The notes under the pieces were generated by a model. It saw only the letters and a list, made by a program, of their open reading frames with translations. It was not told the origin of the DNA and made no database searches. DNA of 64,000 nucleotides, from assembly GCA_045578725.1 (NCBI GenBank), contig JAZNKS010000096.1, positions 29,964-93,963 on the forward strand, read 5' to 3'. The stretch's first letter is position 1. Each line of letters opens with the position of its first letter. Below, one piece after another: positions 56,233 to 64,000 of the stretch. The position numbers were made by a program, and so were the translations under genes. This DNA comes from Flemingiibacterium sp045578725. Lineage in GTDB: Bacteria; Bacillota; Clostridia; Oscillospirales; CAG-272.

Positions 56233-56838
56233 TCACTCCTGCTCGGCCGGAGCCTCTTTTTTTGCCTTCTTTTCGGCCTTTTCCGCCTTCTTCTCCGCCT
56301 TGGATTTTTGGGCGGGCGCCTCCTCCTTCGAGGCCGTCATGCTGTAGGCATAGGCCGCGGCCGTCCGGGCCGCACCGGCATTCATCGCCTGTCCGAGGGC
56401 GATATCGCTGAAGCTCTGCCCCGATGCCGCCGCTTCGGATGCCTGCCGCATCGCACCGATGACCGCCGCTTCATATCCGGCGGCGAACCGGTCATACACC
56501 GCCTCGATGGAGCTCTCGCGGATGCTCTGGCCGATCAGATCCGCGATGCAGGAAATCTCCAGCACCGACTTCATACAGCAGAGGATCAGCAGAAGCGCCA
56601 GATGGGTGCGGTTGTATTTCTTGTTGGTTGGCGGCGCAAGGGCACCGCTCTTGACATAATTGTTGATCATGGACGGGGTCAGCGCGGCCTTGCCGTCCGG
56701 ATTCAGCGGGCGCAGAACCTTCTCGGCCAGCGCGATCACCTGATCCATATACAGATCGAATTCGGGCAGATCCTTCCACCGCGGGAAGCGAAGTGCCTCC
56801 AGCTCGCCGCAGGCCGCCTGAAAATCCGTGTTTTCCAT
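56233..56838 (-). CDS. DUF1836 protein
   Basis: A 201-residue protein of the Firmicutes DUF1836 family: FPRWKDLPEFDLYMDQVIAL, then KAALTPSMINNYVKSGALAPPTNKKYNRTHLALLLILCCMKSVLEISCIADLI. The MINNYVK-type segment is a likely MerR-like helix-turn-helix, so a DNA-binding role is possible. The C-terminal 35 residues are a Lys/Ala/Glu tail. GGAGGATAAACG precedes ATG 56838. Confidence 0.88.
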   Translation of the reverse strand: MENTDFQAACGELEALRFPRWKDLPEFDLYMDQVIALAEKVLRPLNPDGKAALTPSMINNYVKSGALAPPTNKKYNRTHLALLLILCCMKSVLEISCIADLIGQSIRESSIEAVYDRFAAGYEAAVIGAMRQASEAAASGQSFSDIALGQAMNAGAARTAAAYAYSMTASKEEAPAQKSKAEKKAEKAEKKAKKEAPAEQE

Positions 56839-56881
56839 CGTTTATCCTCCCCCAAAAGCATATGCATTTCGGTTTTTCTTT

Positions 56882-56910
56882 ATTATATCACAGATTTCGA
56901 AAAAAATCAA
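56882..56910 (-). promoter_or_regulatory. Promoter of DUF1836 gene
   Basis: Minus strand TTGATT (56910-56905), 17-bp spacer, TATAAT (56887-56882). Confidence 0.7.
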
Positions 56911-56951
56911 GCCGCGTTTTGAAAATTGCGGAAAATATTTCGCCGAACCCC

Positions 56952-56980
56952 TTGACAAAGTTAATCAAATGATTTATAAT
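56952..56980 (+). promoter_or_regulatory. Promoter of PAP2-like gene
   Basis: TTGACA (56952-56957), 17-bp spacer, TATAAT (56975-56980), preceded by AACCCC as at two other promoters. Confidence 0.88.
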
Positions 56981-57009
56981 AGTATTGAAAACCAGATGGA
57001 GGGTTTACC

Positions 57010-57630
57010 ATGACAACGATTCAGCAAGATAATAATCACATCATCTCCGCATCGGGAGCGGCAAAATTTGATGTACTCGCCCGCCGGCTGACGCTGGCTC
57101 CGGTGCTGGCCATGATTTCGCTGACGGCCATTGCTGTCGGATGCCCCGGCGTGTTCCCCACCGCCGGCCACTATATCGCCATGATGCTTCTGCTCGGTAT
57201 TCTGCCGCTGATGGCTTATCCGCTGCAGCCCGTTATCCCGCACTTCAAGGATAAGGGACGAAGCGGCCAGCGCACGCTCGCCATGCTCTTTGCGGTCGCC
57301 GGCTATTTACTCTCGGTCGGTACCAATTTCATCCTCTCGGCCACCCCGGCCATGTGGCTGATCACGCTGGAATATCTCGTCAGCGGCCTGCTGATCCTCG
57401 TCTTCAACAAGGGTCTGCACATCAAGCTGAGCGCGCACGGATGCGGCTCGGCCGGCCCGGTTGTTCTGCTTCTCTATTTCGGCCTGCCGATCCCGGCCGT
57501 TCTGATGGCCGTGCTCACGGTCTTTGCCTATGTTTCCAGCGTTCGCGCGGGTCATCACACCATGCCCCAGCTGATCGGCGGAAGCGCGGTGTCGATCCTG
57601 CTCCTGCCCCTGCTTGCGTGGCTGATATAA
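57010..57630 (+). CDS. PAP2-like membrane protein
   Basis: A 206-residue protein with five or six membrane helices from about residue 30. The C-terminal RAGHHTMPQLIGGSAVS (about 177-193) matches the third PAP2 phosphatase motif (R....H...Q..GG), and the N-terminus is hydrophilic. The first two PAP2 motifs (KxxxxxxRP, PSGH) are not visible, so it may lack phosphatase activity. GGAGGG precedes ATG 57010, followed by a strong terminator. Confidence 0.7.
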   Translation: MTTIQQDNNHIISASGAAKFDVLARRLTLAPVLAMISLTAIAVGCPGVFPTAGHYIAMMLLLGILPLMAYPLQPVIPHFKDKGRSGQRTLAMLFAVAGYLLSVGTNFILSATPAMWLITLEYLVSGLLILVFNKGLHIKLSAHGCGSAGPVVLLLYFGLPIPAVLMAVLTVFAYVSSVRAGHHTMPQLIGGSAVSILLLPLLAWLI

Positions 57631-57638
57631 GCTTTCCG

Positions 57639-57666
57639 GAGGTGCCGTAAAGGCGCCTCTTTTTTT
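57639..57666 (+). terminator. Terminator after PAP2-like gene
   Basis: Stem GAGGTGCC/GGCGCCTC (one G-U pair) with GTAAA loop and a T7 run. Confidence 0.9.
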
Positions 57667-57690
57667 GTCGGAGAATCTTTGCCGAAAGAC

Positions 57691-57719
57691 TTGACAACCG
57701 GCGGTGCATCGCCTATAAT
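57691..57719 (+). promoter_or_regulatory. Promoter of URO-D family gene
   Basis: TTGACA (57691-57696), 17-bp spacer, TATAAT (57714-57719). Confidence 0.9.
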
Positions 57720-57754
57720 AATAGAAAACGATACTTGTAAAAGGAGGATCCCCC

Positions 57755-58786
57755 ATGCCCGTACTCCGCAAGCGCTATGCCGATTTCAACCAGCTTCTGA
57801 AGGTTCTCCGCCGGGAGCCGACCGAGCATCCGGTTCTCTTTGAAATTTTCTTTGACCGGGAATATTACGAATTCTTCTCCGGAAAAAGCTTTAAGAATGT
57901 TCCCTACAACTCCGTCGAGGAGCTGCAGATTGTCGTCGAAGCCTTCCACAACGCCGGCTTTGTCTATGCGACCACCCACGGCAGCGAATTCGGCTTCCCC
58001 CGCAATGTGCAGGCGCATAACAAATCCATCTCCATCAACGAGGGCTGTGTCATCCATGACTGGGAGAGCTTCCATGCCTACAGCTGGATGGATCCCGATG
58101 CCTGCTGTTATGATAAGCTCGGACAGGTTCAGCTTCCGGACAATATGAAGCTGATGGTCATGGGCCCCGGCGGCGTTCTGGAAAACGTGACCTGGCTGAT
58201 CGGCTATGACAATATGTGCTATATGCTCTACGATGAGCCGGAGCTTCTGAAGGCGGTGTTCGATAAGGTCGGCAGCAGCCTGCTCCGCTACTACGAGCGG
58301 GCGCTGGAATACGATTCCGTCGGCGTGATCCTCTCCAACGATGACTGGGGCTTCAATACCCAGACCTTTCTGGCGCTTCCCCAGATGCGGGAATATGTCT
58401 TCCCCTGGCACAAGCGGATCGTGGAGGCCGCCCACAAAAAGGGCCGCCCGGCGATTCTCCACTCCTGCGGCTATATGAACGAGGTCTTTGACGATATCAT
58501 CGACAATATGGGCTTCGACGGCAAGCATTCCTTCGAGGATAATATCTTCTCTGTCGAAAAGAGCTTCGAAAAATGGGGAGAGCGCATCGCCATCCTCGGC
58601 GGTCTGGATCTGAACTATCTCATCACCGCGCCGATGGAGGATGTCCGCCGCCGCTGTACGGCGCTCGCCGAAATGGCCGTCACGAAGCCCGGCTATGCGC
58701 TCGGCTCCGGCAACAGCCTCTGCTATTACATCCCCCACGAAAAGGCGATGGCCATGCTGGAAATCGGCTGCAGCTACGGAATCTAA
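57755..58786 (+). CDS. Uroporphyrinogen decarboxylase (URO-D) family protein
   Basis: A 343-residue TIM barrel of the URO-D superfamily. It carries an HSCG motif (H236, C238) like the zinc site of methylcobamide:coenzyme-M methyltransferases and related corrinoid-dependent methyltransferases, rather than the Arg-rich N-terminus of true HemE. It likely transfers or removes a methyl-type group from an unknown substrate, perhaps with a corrinoid protein encoded elsewhere. AAAAGGAGGA is before ATG 57755. It stands alone with its own promoter and terminator, and no heme gene is nearby. Confidence 0.85.
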   Translation: MPVLRKRYADFNQLLKVLRREPTEHPVLFEIFFDREYYEFFSGKSFKNVPYNSVEELQIVVEAFHNAGFVYATTHGSEFGFPRNVQAHNKSISINEGCVIHDWESFHAYSWMDPDACCYDKLGQVQLPDNMKLMVMGPGGVLENVTWLIGYDNMCYMLYDEPELLKAVFDKVGSSLLRYYERALEYDSVGVILSNDDWGFNTQTFLALPQMREYVFPWHKRIVEAAHKKGRPAILHSCGYMNEVFDDIIDNMGFDGKHSFEDNIFSVEKSFEKWGERIAILGGLDLNYLITAPMEDVRRRCTALAEMAVTKPGYALGSGNSLCYYIPHEKAMAMLEIGCSYGI

Positions 58787-58802
58787 GTCAGTAAAATACA
58801 AC

Positions 58803-58835
58803 GGTGCCGCACGGATGTGCGGCACCTTCGTTTTT
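58803..58835 (+). terminator. Terminator after URO-D family gene
   Basis: Stem GGTGCCGCAC/GTGCGGCACC (58803-58812/58817-58826), loop GGAT, then TTCGTTTTT. It lies at the end of the convergent gene. Confidence 0.9.
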
Positions 58836-59841
58836 ATGCTTTTTTGCTCCTCCGCCATATGAGGATTCCGGCCCCGGCGATCAGAACCGCCGCGGCAAGG
58901 ATGTACAGCGGCAGACCGGGCACGCCGCCATCTTTGAGAAGATCCGACGGCCGCCGGATTCTGACGATTTCGGTCTGAACCGTCCGGATCTCCTCAAATG
59001 CCGGTTCGGCTTCGGGGAGGGGTGAGGCGGTATGGATCAGATAAAGCCCGCTTTCCTCCCGGCCCGGATCCTGAAAAATCCCGACGGCCAGCGCCGCGCG
59101 GTTTTCAAAGGATTCGGCTGTCAGCTGAACGTCCCTCTCCGTTTCACCGCCGGTGCCGTCCGAAGAAAGTCCGTTCCTCCAGAAATGCGTTTCCAGCCCG
59201 TCAGCATACCCGGTGGCAAGGCAATACTGCCATTGCCCCCAAGCATCCCGTACATACAGAAAATGAACCGTTGGCACGATACCGGCATAGACAACATAGG
59301 TTTGAGTTTGCCCGGGTACCGATCCCGATCCCTTATTCTTTACCGGAAGAAGTTCAATCCCCGACCGGCCGTCCGAAGAAAGGCCGACCGACAGGTTTTC
59401 ATATCCGATGCCATCCATCACAATCAGCTCGCAGACACGGTATTCGCCGAGCGGATATTCAATCCGGAAGAGATCATACTCCGCACCGAAGGCATCCGCA
59501 AAATCCGCAAATGTCCGGATCCTGCGCCCGTTGACCGTGATCGGCTTATCAAAGGGGAGCTCGGCCAGCGCATCCCTCTCCGGAATAGCTCCCATCGCCG
59601 CCAGCCCGTCCCGGATTTCCCGGGCCGCCGCTTTCATGGCATCATAATCATCGACACCGGAAAAATCCGCATCGGAGCCGTTGACCCGGACATTCCGGAT
59701 ATGCTGAATCTCCGCCTTGGCATCACCGAGCGCGGCAATCTTTTCAAGCACCGCCTGCGTGTCCGGACCGGCGGCCGAAATACCGACCGGCAGGACGTTC
59801 AGAAGAAGCAGGACCGCCAATATCCGCAGAATATTCCGCAT
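58834..59841 (-). CDS. Membrane-anchored secreted hypothetical protein, 335 aa
   Basis: A 335-residue protein with a signal peptide (about 1-23, ending SAA), a large extracellular domain and a C-terminal membrane helix (about 309-329) followed by RRSKKA, so it is tethered to the surface. The extracellular part has mixed alpha/beta segments (NGRRIRTFADFADAF; SVGLSSDGRSGIELLPV; YVVYAGIVPTVHFLYVRDAWGQW). No named family is recognised. GGAGGTG precedes ATG 59841. It has only two cysteines, both in the extracellular part. Confidence 0.75.
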   Translation of the reverse strand: MRNILRILAVLLLLNVLPVGISAAGPDTQAVLEKIAALGDAKAEIQHIRNVRVNGSDADFSGVDDYDAMKAAAREIRDGLAAMGAIPERDALAELPFDKPITVNGRRIRTFADFADAFGAEYDLFRIEYPLGEYRVCELIVMDGIGYENLSVGLSSDGRSGIELLPVKNKGSGSVPGQTQTYVVYAGIVPTVHFLYVRDAWGQWQYCLATGYADGLETHFWRNGLSSDGTGGETERDVQLTAESFENRAALAVGIFQDPGREESGLYLIHTASPLPEAEPAFEEIRTVQTEIVRIRRPSDLLKDGGVPGLPLYILAAAVLIAGAGILIWRRSKKA

Positions 59842-59895
59842 TTTCCGTCACCTCCGCAAAATCCGTATTGTCTGTTCCGATTCTTCCCGCCCTCT

Positions 59896-60873
59896 TTACA
59901 GCATATGAGCGCGAAGCTCCTCTGCACTGAGCGGAGAGAGATCGGCAGGCGCCAGATCGAAGATCGTCTGGCATCCCGTGATGCCGCGGCTGTGCATCTT
60001 GTGGATGGCACGGGCGCAGGCCACCAGCACGCTGGAGGTGAATTCCGGATTGGAATCCAGCTTCAGGCTGTATTCGATGATATGCGTGTGCTCATTCTCC
60101 CAGCCGGTCGTGCCGGTGCGGATCACGCGGCCGCCGTGGGGAATGCCCATGTGATCCCGCTTCAGCTCCTCCATCGTGATGAAGGTCACGCTGGTATCGT
60201 AATCGGCAAAATAGTTGGGCATAGTCTTGATTTCGTTCTCGATCCGGGCAAGGTCGGCGCCTTCCTTGGCGACAACATAGCACTCACGCGTATGCTTTTC
60301 GCGGGTGGAAAGCTCCGGCTGTGCGCCGCTGCGGACGGCATCCAGCGCGGCCTCGACGGGAACCGTATACTGACGGGCATCCAGAACGCCCTCGATCCGC
60401 CGGATGGCATCCGAGTGACCCTGGCTGACACCGCGGCCCCAGAAAGTGTAATCCTTGCCGTTTGGCAGGATGGCCGATGCGTACAGACGGTTCAGCGAGA
60501 ACATACCGGGATCCCATCCCGCCGAAATCAGCGCGATGTGGCCGCTTGCCTTCGCCGCCGCATCCACATTCGCAAAATGCGTCGGGATCGCGGCATGGGT
60601 ATCAAAGCTGTCCAGCACGTTGAAGTCGGCCGCCAGCTCGGGGGTCATCCGGGGCAGATCGGTCGCGCTTCCGCCGCAGATAATCAGCACATCGATCCCA
60701 CCCTTGAAGCGGGACAGCTCGCTGCTGTGATAGACCGGCACAGCGGAGTGCGGCTTGACCGTTTCGGGAGCGCGGCGGGTGAAGATGCCGACCAGCTCCA
60801 TATCGGGAGCGGCGGCTGCTGCGCATTCCACGCCCCGTCCGAGATTGCCGTAACCGTAAATTGCAAGTTTCAT
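59896..60873 (-). CDS. ddh: meso-Diaminopimelate D-dehydrogenase
   Basis: A 325-residue NADPH-dependent enzyme that makes meso-diaminopimelate from tetrahydrodipicolinate and ammonia in one step. It has the Rossmann motif IYGYGNLGRGVE (5-16), CGGSATDLP, DSFDTHAAIPTHFANVDAAAKASGHIALISAGWDPGMFSLNRLYA and FWGRGVSQGHSDAIRRIEGV, all typical of Ddh. ATG 60873 follows GGAAGGAAG; an in-frame ATG 18 nt earlier is less well placed. Together with dapA and dapB it forms a short lysine/peptidoglycan precursor route. Confidence 0.95.
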   Translation of the reverse strand: MKLAIYGYGNLGRGVECAAAAAPDMELVGIFTRRAPETVKPHSAVPVYHSSELSRFKGGIDVLIICGGSATDLPRMTPELAADFNVLDSFDTHAAIPTHFANVDAAAKASGHIALISAGWDPGMFSLNRLYASAILPNGKDYTFWGRGVSQGHSDAIRRIEGVLDARQYTVPVEAALDAVRSGAQPELSTREKHTRECYVVAKEGADLARIENEIKTMPNYFADYDTSVTFITMEELKRDHMGIPHGGRVIRTGTTGWENEHTHIIEYSLKLDSNPEFTSSVLVACARAIHKMHSRGITGCQTIFDLAPADLSPLSAEELRAHML

Positions 60874-60969
60874 TGTTATGCTTCCTTCCATTTAATGGTA
60901 AATTACTGGTAACGGAATACCCGGCCGCCGGACTTTTGCGGCAGCCGGGCAGTTTCCTTTCTGCTTTTC

Positions 60970-62214
60970 TTACTTCAGCTTGATTTCAGCTACACGGACA
61001 CAGAGGCTCTGGCCGTACTTGTAGCCGGTGAAGTTGACGGAAAGCTTATCGCCCTCCTGCGTGAAGGCCAGCTTTTCATCGCAGTCCATCCACTTGATCG
61101 ACTCGACGGGCTTGTCGAACTTTTCAAGAACGGTCGCCTTGTCGGGATCGAAGCCGAGGGAAACGTTCTTGTCGCCGCCCGACTGACCGGGATTGAAGCG
61201 GAAGAGGTAAGCGGTCTTTTCGTCATGCGCATCCTGCAGAACGAATTCGCGCTTGTCGGTGTAGGTGAGGTAGGGGCGGCCGTTGTAGATCGCCTTGCCG
61301 TAGGTTTCCATCCAGCGGCCGATGCAGCCCATCGTGGCGGCCTGCATGGCTTCAACGGTACCGTCGGCGTTCGGGCCGATGTTGAGTAAGAAGTTCGCGC
61401 CGACCTTACGGCAGTCGCAGAGCTCCTCGATCAGCTGCTTGACGGGCTTGAAGTTGATATCGTCCGCCTTTCCCCAGTGATCGCAGAGGGTCTCGCACAT
61501 TTCGCCGGCCACATACTTCTTCATGCCGCGGCGATCCATCGGCTCGGGCATACCGCGCTCGAAGGTAACGGAGTCCAGCTCCTCCAGACCCAGCTTGCCG
61601 CGCTGGTGCAGACCGGTGTTGTTGATAATCATCGCATCGGGCTGCAGACGGCGGATCATGCCGTACAGCTTTTCTTCCTTCCAGTCGGCATCGGGCTTGG
61701 ACCAGTTGCCGTCGAACCACATACCGCCGATCTTGCCGTAGTGGGTGCAGAGGATCTCAACGCTCTTGTAGAGGTACTCAAGGTAGGCATCGAAATCGCC
61801 GTTGAATTCCGGCTTCCACCAGTCAAGGGTGGTGTGATAGAAAAACGGAACGATATCGTTCTTGCGGCACTCATCGACGAATTCCGCAATCAGGTCACGG
61901 CCGCAGGGGGAGTGAGGGGCATCGAATTCATTGAGTCCGCGGGTATCGTAAAGCGAGAAGCCCTCGTGATGGCGGGTGGTGAGGCAGATGTACTTGCAGC
62001 CTGCGCTCTTGCCGACCCGGACAATTTCCGCCATGCTGGGAACATCAAAGGTCTTGGCCATATCGAAATAATCGCGGTCAAGCTGATGAATGCTGTACGC
62101 CCATTCGCCGCGGTTCATCTGCGCATACAGACCGAAGTGGACGAACATACCGAAGCCAAGCTGCTCAAACGCCTGAATATACGGCGCGGCAACCGGAATC
62201 TGATTGGAATCCAT
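60970..62214 (-). CDS. Alpha-L-fucosidase, GH29
   Basis: A 414-residue retaining glycosidase of family GH29. Motifs include GFGMFVHFGLYAQMNRGEWAY (about 20-40), RHHEGFSLYDT (81-91), the catalytic nucleophile Asp168 in GGMWFDGNW, and a C-terminal beta domain from about 330. It has no signal peptide, so it acts inside the cell on imported fucosylated oligosaccharides. GGAGGATTACTCT precedes the ATG. Its promoter is at 62253-62282. It suggests use of host or plant glycans. Confidence 0.92.
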   Translation of the reverse strand: MDSNQIPVAAPYIQAFEQLGFGMFVHFGLYAQMNRGEWAYSIHQLDRDYFDMAKTFDVPSMAEIVRVGKSAGCKYICLTTRHHEGFSLYDTRGLNEFDAPHSPCGRDLIAEFVDECRKNDIVPFFYHTTLDWWKPEFNGDFDAYLEYLYKSVEILCTHYGKIGGMWFDGNWSKPDADWKEEKLYGMIRRLQPDAMIINNTGLHQRGKLGLEELDSVTFERGMPEPMDRRGMKKYVAGEMCETLCDHWGKADDINFKPVKQLIEELCDCRKVGANFLLNIGPNADGTVEAMQAATMGCIGRWMETYGKAIYNGRPYLTYTDKREFVLQDAHDEKTAYLFRFNPGQSGGDKNVSLGFDPDKATVLEKFDKPVESIKWMDCDEKLAFTQEGDKLSVNFTGYKYGQSLCVRVAEIKLK

Positions 62215-62252
62215 AGAGTAATCCTCCGTTTTATCAATAAATTTCCGTCTAT

Positions 62253-62282
62253 ATCATACCATAAGATGGAGGATTTGTCAAG
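62253..62282 (-). promoter_or_regulatory. Promoter of fucosidase gene
   Basis: Minus strand TTGACA (62282-62277), 18-bp spacer, TATGAT (62258-62253). Confidence 0.75.
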
Positions 62283-62287
62283 AGCTT

Positions 62288-63016
62288 TTACAGGGAATAC
62301 CGCTCCAGACCCTCGGCGATTTTTTTCAGCGCCGCCCCCTCCAGACGGCTGACATAGGATCGGGAGATTCCGAGCTTCTCGGCCACCTCACGCTGGGTGA
62401 TCGGCGGCACATCCCAAAGTCCGTAGCGCAGGGAGAGAATCTGCCGCTCCCGCCCTGACAGCTCGCTGTTGATGATGGAAATCGCCCGCGCCGACCGGAA
62501 CCGGACATCCAGATCGTCGGCGATGGTATCCTCCACGGCGATGATATCCCCCCATGTCAGGGGATTGCCGTCGGCATCGGTATCGATGGTTTCGTTCATG
62601 GAAACCTCGCCGGACAGCTTTTTCTGCGCCCGGAAATACATGAGAATTTCATTCTGCAGGCATTTGCCGGCGTAGGTGGCAAAGCGCGCGCCGTTCTTTG
62701 GATCGAAGGAATCCACCGCCTTGATAAGGCCGATGGTGCCGATGGAGATCAGATCGTCCTGCCCCGTCGGGGAGGCGTAATATTTCTTGACGATGTGCGC
62801 CACCAGCCGCAGATTGTGCTCGATCAGCTCGTTTCGCGCCTCCTTTGCCCCTTCCCCGCCCGCGCGCATAATGGCAAAGCATTCCCGCTCCCTCGCGGCA
62901 GAGAGCGGCGGCGGGAAATTCCCCCCGGCTCCGAAGCCGGAACCGGCCATCGATACCCGCAGAAACAAAAACAGAAGCCGCGGGCCCATCCCGCCTCCCA
63001 GTCCTTCAAGCAGCAT
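62288..63016 (-). CDS. sigK: RNA polymerase sporulation sigma factor SigK
   Basis: A 242-residue sigma-70 family factor. The start MLLEGLGG and following hydrophobic pro-sequence (about 1-30) match pro-sigma-K; region 2 has EHNLRLVAHIVKKYYASPTGQDDLISIGTIGLIKAVDSFDP, and region 4 has LSGRERQILSLRYGL with the helix-turn-helix ITQREVAEKLGISRSYVSRLEGAAL. It controls late mother-cell genes in endospore formation. The gene is continuous, so no excisable skin element interrupts it. GGGAGGGG lies before ATG 63016. Confidence 0.93.
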   Translation of the reverse strand: MLLEGLGGGMGPRLLFLFLRVSMAGSGFGAGGNFPPPLSAARERECFAIMRAGGEGAKEARNELIEHNLRLVAHIVKKYYASPTGQDDLISIGTIGLIKAVDSFDPKNGARFATYAGKCLQNEILMYFRAQKKLSGEVSMNETIDTDADGNPLTWGDIIAVEDTIADDLDVRFRSARAISIINSELSGRERQILSLRYGLWDVPPITQREVAEKLGISRSYVSRLEGAALKKIAEGLERYSL

Positions 63017-63081
63017 AATAAATCCCCTCCCAAAGAAATCTTTCGGATATGTATATGCGCACGATTGGATTTTGAGAAGCG

Positions 63082-63112
63082 AAAAAAAAGGAGCCGCACC
63101 TTGGCGCGGCTC
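63082..63112 (-). terminator. Minus-strand terminator upstream of sigK
   Basis: Stem GAGCCGC/GCGGCTC (63091-63097/63106-63112) followed, on the minus strand, by eight T. There is no minus-strand gene upstream of it in the window, so it may insulate sigK or end a short RNA. Confidence 0.75.
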
Positions 63113-63215
63113 GTTTGTTTTCGACGATTGGCACGGTTCTTTGGTGATTGTGCACAAAAACCGGTGCCGGAATTTATGCACTTCGCCGAAATTTGGGTTG
63201 GTGCCTCATTTTATC

Positions 63216-63244
63216 TTGAAACCGGATCGCAAATATGCTATAAT
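63216..63244 (+). promoter_or_regulatory. Promoter of lipoprotein gene
   Basis: TTGAAA (63216-63221), 17-bp spacer, TATAAT (63239-63244). Confidence 0.85.
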
Positions 63245-63278
63245 GGAAGTGTAAAACAGAATTCAGGAGGTAATCCGC

Positions 63279-64000
63279 ATGAAAAAGCTGCAAAACCGTC
63301 ACCGTCTCACGCCGGCGCTGATTCTGCTGGCGGCTGTCCTTATCCTTGCGGCCTGCGATTCCGGGATGCGTGAGATTGAAACGGAGCCTGCGGTTGATAC
63401 CTCCCCCGACAACACAACCGGTGATAGCATTGCTGTTCGACCCGGTTACGAATACACGCCCAGTAGTGATCGGGCACATGATATTTTTAAGCCTACTGCA
63501 TTTAACCGAAATTTACAATATGATAACGGACTGATTTATGCAATTGAAATTGTTGGAATTCCCTACCGTTTCAATCCGGAAACCGGATATATGACTGCCG
63601 TTTGCCCTAACCCGCTCTGTACCCACACGGGACCTGACGAGTGCGGAATCTTAGATCATATGGCGAGCATGGTTTTCCATGAGAACGTATGCTACTACGA
63701 TGATTATCGGATTCAAAAGGTAACCAATCCCGCAACAGGCAAACGCGAATCTGTTTTATACCAATACGCAAGCAGTTACGATATGAAGAGTGCAAAAACA
63801 ACTGAATACTGTGAGCAATGTTATTTTCTGAAAGATTCCGTTTATTATGGAGATTACCGATATTACACCCAATATCTGGATCCCGACGATCCAGAGAACA
63901 CCCCTTTCGGTCTCTTCCGGATCCATCTTCCTACCGACACACATGAGCTGATCAAAGAGTTTGAACTCGGTGAAGTTGTCGGAGTATGGTATGCGGATGA
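63279..64000 (+). CDS. Lipoprotein with CPNPLCTH motif, cut by window edge
   Basis: The first 240 residues of a secreted lipoprotein. The signal peptide ends in LAAC with lipid Cys26; a Thr/Pro/Asp linker follows to about 60. The motif CPNPLCTHTGPDEC (C109, C114, C122) is a Cys cluster I recall from large gut Clostridia lipoproteins of unknown function. The sequence after it shows blade-like repeats with many Tyr (YDDYRIQKV; LYQYASSYDMKSAKTTEY; SVYYGDYRYY), suggesting a beta-propeller. AGGAGG precedes ATG 63279. The 3' end is beyond the window. Confidence 0.8.
   Translation, partial: MKKLQNRHRLTPALILLAAVLILAACDSGMREIETEPAVDTSPDNTTGDSIAVRPGYEYTPSSDRAHDIFKPTAFNRNLQYDNGLIYAIEIVGIPYRFNPETGYMTAVCPNPLCTHTGPDECGILDHMASMVFHENVCYYDDYRIQKVTNPATGKRESVLYQYASSYDMKSAKTTEYCEQCYFLKDSVYYGDYRYYTQYLDPDDPENTPFGLFRIHLPTDTHELIKEFELGEVVGVWYAD

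Noticed and set aside
62288..63016. skin-element interruption of sigK
   Set aside because: The gene is continuous, with intact regions 2 and 4.
1..64000. CRISPR arrays, insertion sequences, prophage or rRNA
   Set aside because: I saw no regularly spaced direct repeats, transposase or phage motifs, and no rRNA core sequences.

Overview
The window looks like chromosome of an anaerobic, spore-forming member of the Clostridia, most likely a gut-type Oscillospirales or Christensenellales relative. The pointers are a sporulation sigma factor (SigK), a clostridial Rrf2/reverse-rubrerythrin pair, DUF1836, DivIVA/SepF division genes, abundant sugar-binding lipoproteins and intracellular glycosidases, in a moderately GC-rich genome with strong AAAGGAG ribosome binding sites and near-consensus TTGACA-17-TATAAT promoters. 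I see no rRNA, insertion sequence, prophage or CRISPR array. There is one tRNA gene.

Layout. 1-2.5 kb: partial shikimate kinase, an acetyltransferase, and an Rrf2-rubrerythrin oxidative stress operon. 2.6-8.9 kb: a lipoprotein, an M20 amidohydrolase, and two GH36 alpha-galactosidases behind a promoter with a cre/LacI-like site. 8.9-13.9 kb: two small paralogous membrane proteins, one beginning with the GGADGPT signature of Na+-pumping decarboxylase beta subunits, then mutY, an orphan solute-binding lipoprotein and small unknowns. 13.9-20.2 kb: an AraC regulator and an ABC exporter / DUF1854 / ABC exporter trio. 20.6-28.4 kb: a carbohydrate operon with two Gfo/Idh/MocA oxidoreductases, three sugar isomerase/epimerase TIM barrels, a YtqB/MnmM-type tRNA methyltransferase and two unknown genes. 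28.4-34.2 kb: three more solute-binding proteins (one lacking its signal peptide), an AraC regulator and an unusual array of hairpins. None of the four binding proteins has a permease nearby.

34.2-39.3 kb: radA, tRNA-Leu(GAG), trpS, a Nudix gene and small membrane proteins, one with an HEMGH motif. 39.3-52.2 kb: a long minus-strand housekeeping run: queA, a RelB/DinJ-type antitoxin with its own operator array, miaA, an HlyD-like gene, yggS, sepF, yggT, ylmH, divIVA, ileS, lspA, a YcxB-like gene, rluD and a HAD hydrolase. 52.2-54.4 kb: a lysine riboswitch controlling dapA-dapB. 54.5-64 kb: a TauE/SafE-dolichol-kinase-like fusion, DUF1836, a PAP2-like protein, a URO-D family enzyme, ddh (meso-diaminopimelate dehydrogenase, complementing dapA/dapB), a GH29 fucosidase, sigK and the start of a lipoprotein with a Cys-rich motif.

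Together the genes describe a fermentative carbohydrate scavenger that takes up sugars and glycosides through lipoprotein receptors, cleaves galactosides and fucosides in the cytoplasm, and processes derivatised sugars by oxidation and isomerisation. The least explained parts are the GGADGPT small-protein pair, the ABC/DUF1854/ABC trio, the TauE-kinase fusion, the solitary antitoxin with three operator copies, a dispersed structured leader repeat (12.7 and 54.5 kb) and the hairpin array at 34.0 kb.
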